Source of the DNA: Leptospira licerasiae serovar Varillal str. VAR 010 | Lineage (GTDB): Bacteria; Spirochaetota; Leptospiria; Leptospirales; Leptospiraceae | Length of the DNA: 64,000 bases | Reading direction: 5' to 3' | NCBI RefSeq assembly: GCF_000244755.1 | Contig: NZ_AHOO02000005.1 | Span: forward strand, 62,001 to 126,000 | Shown here: positions 17,199-27,724 of the stretch, piece by piece | Layout of the letters: each line of letters starts with the position of its first letter | Numbering within the stretch: the stretch's first letter is position 1 | Notes under the pieces: model-generated | What the model was told of the DNA's origin: nothing | The model's input: only the letters and a program-made list of their open reading frames with translations | Databases searched by the model: none | Translations under genes and position numbers: made by a program

Positions 17199-18698
17199 AT
17201 GCAAACATCTTCTATCAAAAAACTTCCACTTTACCTTCTTTTTCCGATCTTATTCTGCGTAGCGTATCTACTAGCGAACCCTGGATTCTTTAATCAGCCT
17301 TACCAAGAGACTGGAGATTATGCTGCAAATGCTCTTCAGATCTGGAAGGCAGGAAAGTTGGAAGAAAGTTTAGGAGCGTACTCACGTTTTTTAGTGAACC
17401 ATCCGGGTCCGATCGTATTTTATTATTTGGCCTTTGCAGAAAAGATATTCTTCTTTGTGAAATCCCCTCATGGTGCACATTCGATCGGGATCGTTCTTTA
17501 TAATCTTTTTTTTCTTCTGATCGGCTTAAGAATCCTTTGCGCAAGATTACAAGAGAATAGATCTACAATCCTATTATTCGCATCCTTAGTCCTAGGATTA
17601 ACTCCTCTTTTACCAAATGCATTTTCGAATATCTGGGGACCAGGAGTGGTTCTTTTGCCCACGCTGGTATTGATCCTTTCTCTAACTGATTTTTCCCAAG
17701 GTTCTATCCGGAACTTTTTCTGGTTTGTGGTCTGTGCGAATATAATTGTTCAAAATCAGATTGTTGGAATTTCTTTTATAGTTCCGATGTTTGCAGTAGG
17801 ATGTTTTTATTTTTACAAAAGTAAAGGATTCTCCCAATATAAAACGAAAGAGTTCGGATTAAACATTCTATTTGCAATAGTATTCACCGTGATCTGTTGG
17901 ATACCTCCGCTCATTGAACAATTTACAAATACGCCGGGGAACTTAAGTAAAATAATAGGATTAGCTCTTAAAAATTCCACATTTCATAAATTAGGTCCAA
18001 CCCTACAATATGTTCTGTCTTATTACGTTACTCCGCTCAGCATCCCAAAGCAGATCCCTGCACTTTTAATCGTAGGTCTACTATTCGGAATTCCTAGTTT
18101 CCGGAAAGATACATTACAAGAATTTGATAGATCTTTACTCAAAATCCTGATTTGGGCATTCTTTATCACTTTATTCGGCGCATTCAAGATGAAGGGGGGC
18201 CAGATTTCCCACATCTATTGGTTCACTTATGTTTTGGCTGGACTTCTTTATTATCTGAACCTAAAGATCATTCTATCCAAATTAGAATTCCCGAATACAA
18301 GAAACTTCAAAATATATTTCATTTCTATCATATTCCTTTGTATAGCAATCTACGGTAAAAACACTGAATTCGAATACGACGATAGACCTGAAAAATTCAT
18401 AACGGCCATCTCTCCCCGAAAAGAGACCAAATATAGAATTCGGTGGAAATCGGACCCTAAAGATTTCGGACAAGGAGATCTAAGTTTAGGTATCCTTCTC
18501 AGATTAACCAGAGAAGGTTACAATTCCTGCTTAAATGAAGAATGGCATTTTTTAGTGCCGAGATCCTTTAGATGCCCCGACTCGGAACCTGCAATTACTA
18601 TCACATTAGAAACACCTGAAAAAGAAAGTGAAGAGTTTCAAATCTTAAACAAGAACTCCTTTCACTATAAATCCACAATAGTAAGGATCATTGAATGA
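17199..18698 (+). CDS. Polytopic membrane protein, possible GT-C glycosyltransferase
   Basis: 499 residues with an N-terminal membrane helix, then a loop bearing ETGDYAANALQIWKAGKLEE, about nine further hydrophobic segments, and a soluble C-terminal ~100 residues. An acidic motif in the first extracytoplasmic loop after TM1 is how GT-C enzymes (PMT/ArnT-like) are built, so a role in transferring sugars from a lipid carrier is plausible but not proven. The stop overlaps the next start (ATGA at 18695), an acyltransferase-3 gene. The pair may add and acylate sugars on a surface glycan. Confidence 0.55.
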   Translation: MQTSSIKKLPLYLLFPILFCVAYLLANPGFFNQPYQETGDYAANALQIWKAGKLEESLGAYSRFLVNHPGPIVFYYLAFAEKIFFFVKSPHGAHSIGIVLYNLFFLLIGLRILCARLQENRSTILLFASLVLGLTPLLPNAFSNIWGPGVVLLPTLVLILSLTDFSQGSIRNFFWFVVCANIIVQNQIVGISFIVPMFAVGCFYFYKSKGFSQYKTKEFGLNILFAIVFTVICWIPPLIEQFTNTPGNLSKIIGLALKNSTFHKLGPTLQYVLSYYVTPLSIPKQIPALLIVGLLFGIPSFRKDTLQEFDRSLLKILIWAFFITLFGAFKMKGGQISHIYWFTYVLAGLLYYLNLKIILSKLEFPNTRNFKIYFISIIFLCIAIYGKNTEFEYDDRPEKFITAISPRKETKYRIRWKSDPKDFGQGDLSLGILLRLTREGYNSCLNEEWHFLVPRSFRCPDSEPAITITLETPEKESEEFQILNKNSFHYKSTIVRIIE

Positions 18699-19936
18699 AA
18701 GAATATTTCCTGGGAATTTTTAGGTCCGACGAAAGGGAGATCGCACCCTTTAACGGGGCAAGAACCTTGGGCTTTTTCATGCTGATCTACGGACATATGT
18801 ACCGTACAGTTCAGATATTTATCCCGGATATCGATCCCTACTTAAGAAATTTCTTAAATAATGGTTCTGTTTGTTTGGATCTATTTTTTCCTTTGAGTGG
18901 ATTCTTGATCGCGAGCCCATTGTTTGCGGAATTAGAGTCCAAAGGTACAATCAACTGGAAGTTTTTCTATCTAAAACGATCCTTGAGGATTTTCCCTCCA
19001 TTTTATATTTTCCTAATTCTCCAATATTTTCTGTTCATTCCGGCAATGCTGAGAAGCGCTCCACCGGAACTTATACCTCAAATCGAAGCGGCCAAAAGTA
19101 AGATCTGGTTCGACTTCCTGTATCTTTCCGACTATTTCAAAGGAACCATGTTCCATGGCTGGTCTCTTTCTTTAGAGGAACAATTCTATATCGCTTTTCC
19201 GATCTTTCTTTTGGTCATTTTCAGATATGTCCCAAAACGTTTTCGATTGGGATTTTTGATATTCCTTACCGCAATCCCTTTGATCTACCGTGCAATCTTT
19301 ATGTATACCGTGATCTTAAAGACTTCCGGCCCGGAAAGTGTGGACCTATACAATGCCAATATTTATTATCCATTCCATGGACATATAGATTCGGTCCTAT
19401 ATGGAATTATATTCGCATATATATTCAATTTTCATAAATCATGGGTCGAAAAGGCTCTGCAATTAGGCCCTTGGGCGAATTATTTACATGCAGGACTTTG
19501 GATCGGGCTTTTAACTTATACCGCATTAGTGAACGAATTCGAAATGGGTTTTCATCAGATCATTCGTTACCCAAGTTTTGCTTTATTATGGATCGGGATT
19601 TTTATTCTATCGATGAGAAAGGGAGACCCAATCGGAAAATTCCTTTCCTGGAAAGGATTCTCTCCTTTTGCAAAATTATCCTACTGTGCGTACATCATTC
19701 ATATTGTGGTGATGACGCCGATTTCCAGAAAGTTGCTGTACGCGGACAAACAATTAGAGCAACATGAATTTCTGCTGTATACCATCCCGGTTGGACTGAC
19801 AGTTTTCTTCTTTGCGTATTTCTACCATTTGATCACTGAAAAACCTTTTGCTATACTCAAAGATAAATTGATCGCAAAATACAAAGTTAAGATGACTTCC
19901 GAAGTTTTCAGAGAACAATTGCAGAAGGTTTCCTGA
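18695..19936 (+). CDS. Acyltransferase family 3 (OafA/YrhL-like) membrane protein
   Basis: 413 residues with about ten membrane helices. The family's early motif is present (FNGARTLGFFMLIYGHMYR, Arg and His on TM1), followed by LDLFFPLSGFLIASPLF and YLKRSLRIFPPFYIF. A mid-protein SLSLEEQFYIAFPIFL is the typical SLxxExQFY signature. Such proteins O-acetylate or O-acylate glycans such as LPS O-antigen. Translation is coupled to the preceding GT-C-like gene by a 4-nt overlap. The substrate is unknown. Confidence 0.88.
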   Translation: MKEYFLGIFRSDEREIAPFNGARTLGFFMLIYGHMYRTVQIFIPDIDPYLRNFLNNGSVCLDLFFPLSGFLIASPLFAELESKGTINWKFFYLKRSLRIFPPFYIFLILQYFLFIPAMLRSAPPELIPQIEAAKSKIWFDFLYLSDYFKGTMFHGWSLSLEEQFYIAFPIFLLVIFRYVPKRFRLGFLIFLTAIPLIYRAIFMYTVILKTSGPESVDLYNANIYYPFHGHIDSVLYGIIFAYIFNFHKSWVEKALQLGPWANYLHAGLWIGLLTYTALVNEFEMGFHQIIRYPSFALLWIGIFILSMRKGDPIGKFLSWKGFSPFAKLSYCAYIIHIVVMTPISRKLLYADKQLEQHEFLLYTIPVGLTVFFFAYFYHLITEKPFAILKDKLIAKYKVKMTSEVFREQLQKVS

Positions 19937-19991
19937 TCCAAAATTAAAACAAAGTCTTGAGATAACTCAATTAATAGGGACATAAATGAAG

Positions 19992-20018
19992 TTTTTTCGG
20001 GAGAATTTCCCGAAAAAA
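19992..20018. other. 11-bp perfect hairpin upstream of the STAS gene
   Basis: TTTTTTCGGGA (19992-20002) pairs perfectly with TCCCGAAAAAA (20008-20018) around a 5-nt loop. The T-run is on the 5' side and pairs with the A-run, so it is not a normal intrinsic terminator in either direction. It could be a leader RNA structure or an operator for the 20137 gene. Confidence 0.5.
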
Positions 20019-20136
20019 GGCGCATTCTCTTCTTTTTCTAAAATTATTCGGGAAGAAGAGTGCAAAGAAGTTCGCGAAAGGCTGTTTTTTGCTTGCTATA
20101 AAAAAATCGAATATGCACACAAGGTTCGTTACCCAC

Positions 20137-20475
20137 ATGGAAATAACGGTTCAAGGCGACATCCACATCATCAAAATTTCCGGATCCATTTTGCAATCCG
20201 ACAGCGAGGAACTGGACCGCAACCTGAGCGACCATAATTTCGAACCTTCTCCTAAGATCATCATCGATCTTACTGAGGTGAGTCATATTTGCTCAACTGC
20301 GCTGGGGATCCTGGTCTCCTACAAAAAAAAGTTCAACTCTGCAGAAGGGGATATTATCATCGTAGTGAACGACGACGATCTTCTCCAACTATTCGAGATC
20401 ACAATGTTGGACAAAGTATTCAAAGTTCTTCCTACTATCGAAGACGCTTTTGACGAGTTCAAATTGGGAAATTGA
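20137..20475 (+). CDS. STAS-domain anti-sigma factor antagonist
   Basis: 112 residues from ATG 20137 (MEITVQGDIHIIKISGSIL); upstream in-frame alternatives are ATG 20113 and TTG 20089, and none has a strong RBS. The sequence is a bare STAS domain of the SpoIIAA/RsbV type: strand KIIIDLTEVSHICSTALG carries the usual phosphorylatable Ser/Thr position (IC-ST-ALG), then GILVSYKKKF. Such proteins are freed by SpoIIE-type phosphatases and bind anti-sigma kinases. Two such phosphatases are encoded in this window (13816-16953 and 35075-37168). The stop overlaps the TTG start of rdgB. Confidence 0.85.
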   Translation: MEITVQGDIHIIKISGSILQSDSEELDRNLSDHNFEPSPKIIIDLTEVSHICSTALGILVSYKKKFNSAEGDIIIVVNDDDLLQLFEITMLDKVFKVLPTIEDAFDEFKLGN

Positions 20476-21059
20476 AATCCCTTTCTTTAGCCTCCAACAA
20501 TTCCCATAAAGTTCGCGAAATTCGAGCCATCCTAACTCCTTTAGGGTTTACATTATCCACCCCAAAGGAGTTAGGTATCGATTTCGGTCCGGAAGAAACC
20601 GGTAAAACTTTCACCGAAAACGCTCTTCTGAAAGCTAGGGAATTATTCTCTCTTTCTAAACTTCCCTCCTTAGCGGACGATTCAGGAATTTGTGTGGAAG
20701 CTTTAGGCGGAGAACCCGGAGTCTATTCTGCTCGTTTCGGCGGAGAAGGTTTAGACGACGAGGGAAGAGCCAGACTTCTCCTCGAAAAAATGAAAGGAGA
20801 AAAAAACCGGAACGCAAAATACGTATGTGTGATCGCGTTAGTTACTTCGGAAGGAGAATTTACCTTCGAGGGGGAATGTCCCGGAATCATCTCCGATATT
20901 TACGATACAAGCGGAAATGGATTCGGATACGATCCTATTTTTTATTACCCACCCTTCTCCGCTCATTTTTCCCAAGTATCCGATGAGAAAAAGAATTCAG
21001 TTTCGCATCGTAAAAAAGCATTGGATGAATTAGTAAAACATCTGAAAACATATTCATAA
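20472..21059 (+). CDS. rdgB: XTP/dITP pyrophosphatase (RdgB/HAM1)
   Basis: Removes non-canonical purine nucleotides (ITP, dITP, XTP) from the pool. The 195 residues include LASNNSHKVREIRAIL, FTENALLKARE, the catalytic LADDSGICVEALGGEPGVYSA and the C-terminal SHRKKALDEL typical of the family (SHRxxA). The start is TTG, overlapping the STAS stop (TTGA at 20472-20475), so the two are translationally coupled. Length is normal. The C-terminus extends to HLKTYS. Confidence 0.93.
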   Translation: MKSLSLASNNSHKVREIRAILTPLGFTLSTPKELGIDFGPEETGKTFTENALLKARELFSLSKLPSLADDSGICVEALGGEPGVYSARFGGEGLDDEGRARLLLEKMKGEKNRNAKYVCVIALVTSEGEFTFEGECPGIISDIYDTSGNGFGYDPIFYYPPFSAHFSQVSDEKKNSVSHRKKALDELVKHLKTYS

Positions 21060-21207
21060 AACTGAATATACGTTCGAAATGAATATTCCGGAATTTTTTG
21101 CAGAAAACGAAAGCATCAGGGCGAATATAATACCTGTAACCAAAAGAACGAGTTGCCAAACAACCGGCATCTCGGTTACCGTTTTTATGCAGATACTGAT
21201 GAAACTT

Positions 21208-21225
21208 TTAGATAAATTTATCTAA
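21208..21225. repeat. 18-bp perfect palindrome downstream of the ABC-F gene
   Basis: TTAGATAAATTTATCTAA lies 6 nt past the ABC-F stop, between convergent rdgB and ABC-F genes. It may act as a transcript 3' end or a binding site. No T-tract follows. Confidence 0.45.
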
Positions 21226-21230
21226 GCCTA

Positions 21231-22874
<1,644 letters not shown>

Positions 22875-22970
22875 ACAACCTACCTAAACACCGAAGGAAT
22901 CTTATAAAAGAGGGGATAGGACCATAGTTTCTAGGGCGATAGAATTCGCCAAGCGAATCCTAGGCCTGGT

Positions 22971-23657
22971 CTATTCGCTCAATTTACGTAATTCTTCAAT
23001 ACCAGGTAGATTAGATAAGTCCGGAACGATTACAATTTCTATCCTTCGATTTGCGGTTCTATTCTCCACACTTGTATTCGGGACAGAAGGACGAGAAGAT
23101 CCCATAGAAGCTGCACTGATCCTATCTTCAGGCATTCCGGACTTCACCATTGTATGCAAAACTGTTAAAGCTCTCGCAGATGCAAGTTCCCAGTTGGAAT
23201 ATCCTTTGATCCCTGTAGGAACGTCATCCGTATGACCTTCTACTTGGAATCTTCTTCCATGAAGAGAAGATAGAATTCCGGTCACTTCTTTAATTGCATC
23301 GGTCCCTTTAGTAGATAGACTCGACGAACCAGGAGGGAATAATATATCGGAAGAAAGTATTACCACCATTCTTCCATCTACGATCCGGATCTTAAGTTTT
23401 CCGGAATCGATCATTCCTTTAAAACTTTCTAATAAGCTTCTATAATCGGCGATCCTTCTTTCAGTTTCTTCCTGCATCCTTTTCATATCCTCAACGGATC
23501 TTTGGAGGGAAGACTTATCTTTTTCTAAATTGGAAAGCTCCCTTGCTTTCTGATCATACATCGCCTGTAAGGCGTCATACTTAGATTGGGTAACGCAGTT
23601 AGATAAAAGGGAAGCCGAGGCGAAAATTAAGGTAAGAATACCCAGATTCTTTTTCAT
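22971..23657 (-). CDS. OmpA-like peptidoglycan-binding lipoprotein
   Basis: 228 residues from ATG 23657 (GGAGG 4 nt upstream; an upstream in-frame start lacks this). A signal peptide ends in the spirochaetal lipobox LLSNC (Cys21). Residues ~25-75 form a coiled coil (ARELSNLEKDKSSLQRSVED). The OmpA C-like domain spans ~95-225: SSDILFPPGSSSLS, VEGHTDDVPTG with the Asp that binds diaminopimelate, NWELASARALTVL and NRTANRRIEIVIVP. It probably tethers the outer membrane to the cell wall. The OmpA part resembles the MotB/OmpA variant with a GYSNWELASAR motif. Confidence 0.88.
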   Translation of the reverse strand: MKKNLGILTLIFASASLLSNCVTQSKYDALQAMYDQKARELSNLEKDKSSLQRSVEDMKRMQEETERRIADYRSLLESFKGMIDSGKLKIRIVDGRMVVILSSDILFPPGSSSLSTKGTDAIKEVTGILSSLHGRRFQVEGHTDDVPTGIKGYSNWELASARALTVLHTMVKSGMPEDRISAASMGSSRPSVPNTSVENRTANRRIEIVIVPDLSNLPGIEELRKLSE

Positions 23658-23806
23658 GTTTCCTCCGAGTTTTTTCTTAGAACAAGGGCGCATAATTAAT
23701 TTATCGTTTTTTTAGGACTTTTCCCGAGGTATTCTTCCCTATTTTCCGGATTATTTTCGAAAAAATCTGGCGAGAATGTACGATCCGAGTTAGTCTGTTA
23801 GTAATC

Positions 23807-24499
23807 ATGCGATCTTTTCTATTAGAACTTCCCCGACTTGGATTCTTTCCCTTAATTTTGTTTTTATTCTTAATTATACAATCCGGCTTGTATGCCCAAA
23901 CTTCTACTTCGAATCCAGCGACTAACCCAAAAGATTCCATAGCAGGAGGACCTCCCACATTCAAAAAATTGGTAGAAGAAGTTAAAGTTTCTCTTAAAGA
24001 CAGAGGATATATCGTAGATCGAAAATCGCATTTTACCGGTTCAGTGTTCGGTGGAAACACTGTATCCTTCAAACTCCAATTCCCGGAAGGTAAGGACAGA
24101 AAGATCGTTCGCAAATTAGGCGTCGGCCTCGCTCACGAAAATCCGGACCAATCCGTAATGGTACATATCTTCCAATCAGATAGTGAAGATAGAAAATTAT
24201 CTCCTTTATTTACAGGATTTGTAGAGCCTTCCTTCGTATATGAATGGGAAGCAAGATTCGGAGAAAATCATTTTTTAGTAGAGATACGATTGGATGAATC
24301 AGAGTCTAACGTTGCTAACTTCGAATTAATATTCGGCAGCCAATTATATACTCCTGCAGCGGCTTTTGGTCGAGAAGAGAAAGATCAAAACCTGAACCAA
24401 CCCGGTTCTCCAGGTAAAAAACAACCAGGAGCAGAAGGAAGGCTTCCAGGTACGAGCGAGTTGAACAACTACTTCGAAGTTTTCAGAAAAGAGTTCTGA
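23807..24499 (+). CDS. Secreted hypothetical protein
   Basis: 230 residues with an N-terminal hydrophobic signal segment (FFPLILFLFLIIQSGLYAQ, probable cleavage after YAQ). A mixed alpha/beta region follows (~50-185) with KKLVEEVKVSLKDRGYIVDR and a probable beta-rich core. The tail is Gly/Pro/Gln-rich (NQPGSPGKKQPGAEGRLPG). I do not recognise the family. It is divergent from the OmpA lipoprotein gene, with ~150 bp between starts. Probably periplasmic or surface-located. Confidence 0.65.
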   Translation: MRSFLLELPRLGFFPLILFLFLIIQSGLYAQTSTSNPATNPKDSIAGGPPTFKKLVEEVKVSLKDRGYIVDRKSHFTGSVFGGNTVSFKLQFPEGKDRKIVRKLGVGLAHENPDQSVMVHIFQSDSEDRKLSPLFTGFVEPSFVYEWEARFGENHFLVEIRLDESESNVANFELIFGSQLYTPAAAFGREEKDQNLNQPGSPGKKQPGAEGRLPGTSELNNYFEVFRKEF

Positions 24500-24628
24500 A
24501 CCGTCAGACTTGATTACAATCAGGTAAGACTAACATTCAGCTAAGTTTGACTTAAATAACCTTTCCAATAAGTTAATGAATTGCGGAATTCTGGCGTTTG
24601 TTATATCTTCGCTAATATAGTGAAATTT

Positions 24629-24644
24629 CTATCCTAAAGGATAG
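24629..24644. promoter_or_regulatory. Palindrome upstream of the tetR gene, candidate operator
   Basis: CTATCCT-AA-AGGATAG is a perfect 16-bp dyad ~84 bp upstream of the TetR-family start. TetR proteins commonly repress their own gene through such palindromes. A second dyad pair, TCCGGCGA (24649-24656) and TCGCCGGA ~40 bp further on, flanks the leader. Confidence 0.4.
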
Positions 24645-24727
24645 ATCTTCCGGCGATTTCGAGATCTTCGATCTTAAAACAAAAAAATAAATTCGCCGGA
24701 TTAATCCTCCTAAAAGAGGTCGGATCG

Positions 24728-25321
24728 GTGAAAAAGAAGGACGGTAGCCCTGTCTACCCCACAAATGGAGTTTTCAGAAATTCTCGCGAGAGAATTTTAG
24801 AAGGCGCTGCGATAGCTTTTGCTCGTAAAGGTTTCCACGGAACTTCTCTAAGAGAGATCAGTAGAGAATGTGGGTTGGAGCAGCCTAGTATCTATCATCA
24901 TTTTCATTCCAAAGAAAACCTATTTAGAAAAGCGTTGGTCGCAACTCACTTGATGATATTGAACGATATCCGGAGCAGACTGGTAAAGGACAAAGGTTTA
25001 AGGGAAGAAGTGGTCTCAGTATTCCGAGCGATTTCAGATATCGCGAGACAGTTTCCTGATCGAGCTAAACTTCCATTTAGCTTGGTATATTCTGCGCCCG
25101 AAAATCTAGTCCAAGAATACACAAACCATTACGGGGCCCAATATAGAAAGTTATTGGATGCGGCAGTAGATCGTAATCCCCCTGCCAAAAACGCAGACCT
25201 AAAGCTTTCCCTTCTTGTGGACCTATTACATAGTTTGATACTTTCGATCTCCTCTGAGCGATTTTTCGAGGATAGGGTCAGAGGTTTAGAAGACAGGATC
25301 GATCATATCCTTCTTACTTAA
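24728..25321 (+). CDS. TetR-family transcriptional regulator
   Basis: 197 residues with a GTG start (AGAGG 8 nt upstream). The N-terminal helix-turn-helix is clear: RERILEGAAIAFARKGFHG, TSLREISRECGLEQPSIYHHF, then SKENLFRKAL. The C-terminal ligand domain is not assignable by eye. It lies 69 bp before a crotonyl-CoA carboxylase/reductase gene on the same strand, so it is a natural candidate regulator of that gene and perhaps of other acyl-CoA genes. A GAGT-ACTC mini-hairpin with eight Ts between them could partly separate the two transcripts. Confidence 0.9.
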   Translation: MKKKDGSPVYPTNGVFRNSRERILEGAAIAFARKGFHGTSLREISRECGLEQPSIYHHFHSKENLFRKALVATHLMILNDIRSRLVKDKGLREEVVSVFRAISDIARQFPDRAKLPFSLVYSAPENLVQEYTNHYGAQYRKLLDAAVDRNPPAKNADLKLSLLVDLLHSLILSISSERFFEDRVRGLEDRIDHILLT

Positions 25322-25390
25322 GCCCGGAAAGCCGAGTTAAAGACTCTTTTTTTTCTCGTAAGCCTCGGTCGGTTAGGTTTTCTGGTCCCC

Positions 25391-26638
25391 ATGAGCGCAC
25401 CTGAAATCGTACCAATTGGCCAACTCCCTCCATTAGGAGTGGTCCCTAAAAAAATGCATGCACAGGTCATTAGACCGGAACGTTTTGGAGACCCGATAAA
25501 GTCTATCCAACCAGAAGAGATCGACGTTCCTGAAATTAAACCTGACGAAGTGTTGGTTGCAGTTATGGCGGCCGGAATTAATTATAATAACGTTTGGGCA
25601 GGTCTTGGATTTCCAGTCGATGTGATCGGAGCAAGAAACAAAAAAGGCGAACCGGAAAAGTTCCATATCGGTGGTTCAGATGCTTCCGGGATCGTATATA
25701 AAGTAGGTTCCGAAGTTAAGAACGTAAAAGTGGGAGACGAGGTCGTCCTACACTGCGGGATCTGGGACAAGAACGATCCTTGGGTCAAAGAAGGAAAAGA
25801 TCCTATGTTTGCACCTTCCCAATTGATTTGGGCATACGAAACTAACTGGGGTTCTTTTGCGCAGTTTTGTAAGGTCCAAGACCACCAATGTCTTCCTAAA
25901 CCGAAACATCTTTCTTGGGAAGAAGCAGCAGCTTACATGCTTGTTGGAGCAACCGCTTACAGAATGCTTCACCATTGGAAACCGAACGATGTAAAACCGG
26001 GTGACGTTGTCCTTATCTGGGGAGGAGCAGGTGGTTTAGGAGCCATGGCGATCCAGATCGTAAAGGCAGCCGGTGGAATTCCAATCGCAGTAGTTTCTTC
26101 CGACGATAAGATCGATTTCTGTAAAAAGTTAGGCGCCGCCGGAGTGATTAACAGAAACAATTTTAAACATTGGGGAGCTCTCACTTCGGACATTAATAAG
26201 CCTGAAGTATTTGTAGAATGGACCAAACAAGCCCGCGAATTCGGAAAGGCTATCTGGGACATCGCAGGCAAAGGAAACAACCCTAAGATCGTATTCGAAC
26301 ATCCTGGAGAAACCACCATCCCTACTTCCGTATTCGTTTGTGAAACCGGAGGAATGGTAGTAATCTGTGCGGGAACTACAGGGTACAACGCAACAGTCGA
26401 CTTAAGATATCTTTGGATGCGCCAGAAACGTCTTCAAGGTTCTCACTTTGCAAATGACGAAAACTCAATCGGTCTAAACCAATTAGTGATCGATAAAAAA
26501 GTGGATCCGGTTCTTTCTCAAACCTTCCAGTTCCATGAAACTGCGCAAGCTCACCAATTGATGAAAGAAAACAAACACCCTGCAGGAAACATGAGTATCC
26601 TCGTAGGTGCCGATAAACTAGGATTAGGTAGAAAATAA
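25391..26638 (+). CDS. ccr: Crotonyl-CoA carboxylase/reductase
   Basis: 415 residues of the MDR superfamily with Ccr-specific features: [15 protein letters not shown] (64-78), a long insertion [18 protein letters not shown], the [13 protein letters not shown] motif (148-160), [16 protein letters not shown](P)-binding [27 protein letters not shown] and [13 protein letters not shown]. Ccr reduces crotonyl-CoA with NADPH and CO2 to ethylmalonyl-CoA, the key step of the ethylmalonyl-CoA pathway for acetyl-CoA assimilation; without CO2 it yields butyryl-CoA. It ends with a strong terminator and follows a TetR gene. Whether this enzyme carboxylates cannot be proven from sequence alone. Confidence 0.88.
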   Translation: MSAPEIVPIGQLPPLGVVPKKMHAQVIRPERFGDPIKSIQPEEIDVPEIKPDEVLVAVMAAGINYNNVWAGLGFPVDVIGARNKKGEPEKFHIGGSDASGIVYKVGSEVKNVKVGDEVVLHCGIWDKNDPWVKEGKDPMFAPSQLIWAYETNWGSFAQFCKVQDHQCLPKPKHLSWEEAAAYMLVGATAYRMLHHWKPNDVKPGDVVLIWGGAGGLGAMAIQIVKAAGGIPIAVVSSDDKIDFCKKLGAAGVINRNNFKHWGALTSDINKPEVFVEWTKQAREFGKAIWDIAGKGNNPKIVFEHPGETTIPTSVFVCETGGMVVICAGTTGYNATVDLRYLWMRQKRLQGSHFANDENSIGLNQLVIDKKVDPVLSQTFQFHETAQAHQLMKENKHPAGNMSILVGADKLGLGRK

Positions 26639-26645
26639 ACTACCG

Positions 26646-26680
26646 TAGAAGGGCTCCTGACTACAGGAGTCCTTCTTTCT
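26646..26680 (+). terminator. Intrinsic terminator after ccr
   Basis: GAAGGGCTCCTG and CAGGAGTCCTTC form a 12-bp stem with one internal mismatch and an ACTA loop, followed by TTTCTTCC. It is 8 nt past the ccr stop. Confidence 0.8.
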
Positions 26681-26710
26681 TCCTAAATATATTATAAAAG
26701 CATAATAAAA

Positions 26711-27724
26711 ATGAAAGCGGTCCAACTTTCCTCTTTCGGAAAAGAAAATCTTTCCTTAATCGATCTCCCAGACCCAGGCAAGCCAGGCCCGGGAGAAGTT
26801 TTAGTCCGTTTTAGAGCGGCTTCCTTAAATTTCCGGGATTATCTTGTGGTCCAGGGAAAGTACAATCCGAATTTTCCAGTGCCAATGGTCCCCTGTAGCG
26901 ACGGGTCAGGGGAAATTGTAGAAGTAGGAGAGAATGTCACAGACATCAAAGCTGGAGATAGGATCAATGCAACTTTTGCACCGTATTGGTTATCAGGACA
27001 CGCGAGCAAAAAAGAGCTTAGAACCACGTTAGGGGGCCCTTTAGATGGGACCCTACGACAATATGCTATCCTTCCTGCAACAGGTGTGGTCCCGATGCCT
27101 TCTCATCTTAGCTTTGAGGAAGCGGCCACATTGCCTTGTGCCGGATTAACAGCCTGGTCTTCTTTTTTTGTCGAAAACCGACTCAAACAAGGAGAATCCG
27201 TAGTCATCCAAGGAACCGGAGGAGTTTCCTTATTCGCATTACAATTTGCTAAAGCAGCTGGAGCGACCGTTTATCTAACCTCCTCGTCAGACGAAAAACT
27301 CGAAAGAGGAAAGTTATTAGGCGCTGACCATCTGATCAATTATAAGAATATTATATCTTGGGGAGAAAAGGTCAGAGAATTAACAGGCGGAGAAGGCGCG
27401 GACCACATCGTGGAAGTAGGCGGCGCCGGGACCCTGGAACAGTCTATTAAGGCGGTAAAATTATTCGGCACAATCCATTTGATCGGGATATTAGCTGGAG
27501 CCATCAAGGATTTAAATCTTCTACCTTTAGTCATGAACCAGATCAAAGTCCAAGGGATCGTTGTGGGTCATAGAGAAGGTTTTCTTGCTATGAACAAGGC
27601 CATAGAAGAATGGAAACTCAAACCTGTAGTAGATAAAGTCTACGAACTTTCCGAATTTAAAGACGCATTAGAATATCTAAAAGACGGAAAACATTTCGGA
27701 AAGATCGTAGTTCGGATCCCTTAA
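26711..27724 (+). CDS. Zinc-independent MDR alcohol dehydrogenase/quinone oxidoreductase-like protein
   Basis: 337 residues with a GroES-like N-terminal half (GPGEVLVRFRAASLNFRDYLV, PCSDGSGEIVEVG) and a Rossmann half (VVIQGTGGVSLFALQFAKAAGA). The catalytic zinc-binding cysteines and the structural-zinc Cys cluster of true alcohol dehydrogenases are not evident, so it fits the quinone oxidoreductase/enoyl reductase side of the family. Cofactor is probably NADPH. It has its own transcription unit after the ccr terminator, and its 3' end overlaps the convergent amidohydrolase gene by 4 bp (TTAA shared by both stops). Confidence 0.82.
   Translation: MKAVQLSSFGKENLSLIDLPDPGKPGPGEVLVRFRAASLNFRDYLVVQGKYNPNFPVPMVPCSDGSGEIVEVGENVTDIKAGDRINATFAPYWLSGHASKKELRTTLGGPLDGTLRQYAILPATGVVPMPSHLSFEEAATLPCAGLTAWSSFFVENRLKQGESVVIQGTGGVSLFALQFAKAAGATVYLTSSSDEKLERGKLLGADHLINYKNIISWGEKVRELTGGEGADHIVEVGGAGTLEQSIKAVKLFGTIHLIGILAGAIKDLNLLPLVMNQIKVQGIVVGHREGFLAMNKAIEEWKLKPVVDKVYELSEFKDALEYLKDGKHFGKIVVRIP

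Noticed and set aside
19992..20018. Intrinsic terminator
   Set aside because: The T-run precedes the stem and the A-run follows it on both strands, the reverse of a terminator.
19986..20237. Coding frame overlapping the STAS start
   Set aside because: Its 3' part overlaps the well-supported STAS frame, and the 5' part is the hairpin sequence.
25391..26638. Ordinary zinc alcohol dehydrogenase
   Set aside because: The insertion [18 protein letters not shown] and [14 protein letters not shown] are specific to the crotonyl-CoA carboxylase/reductase group.
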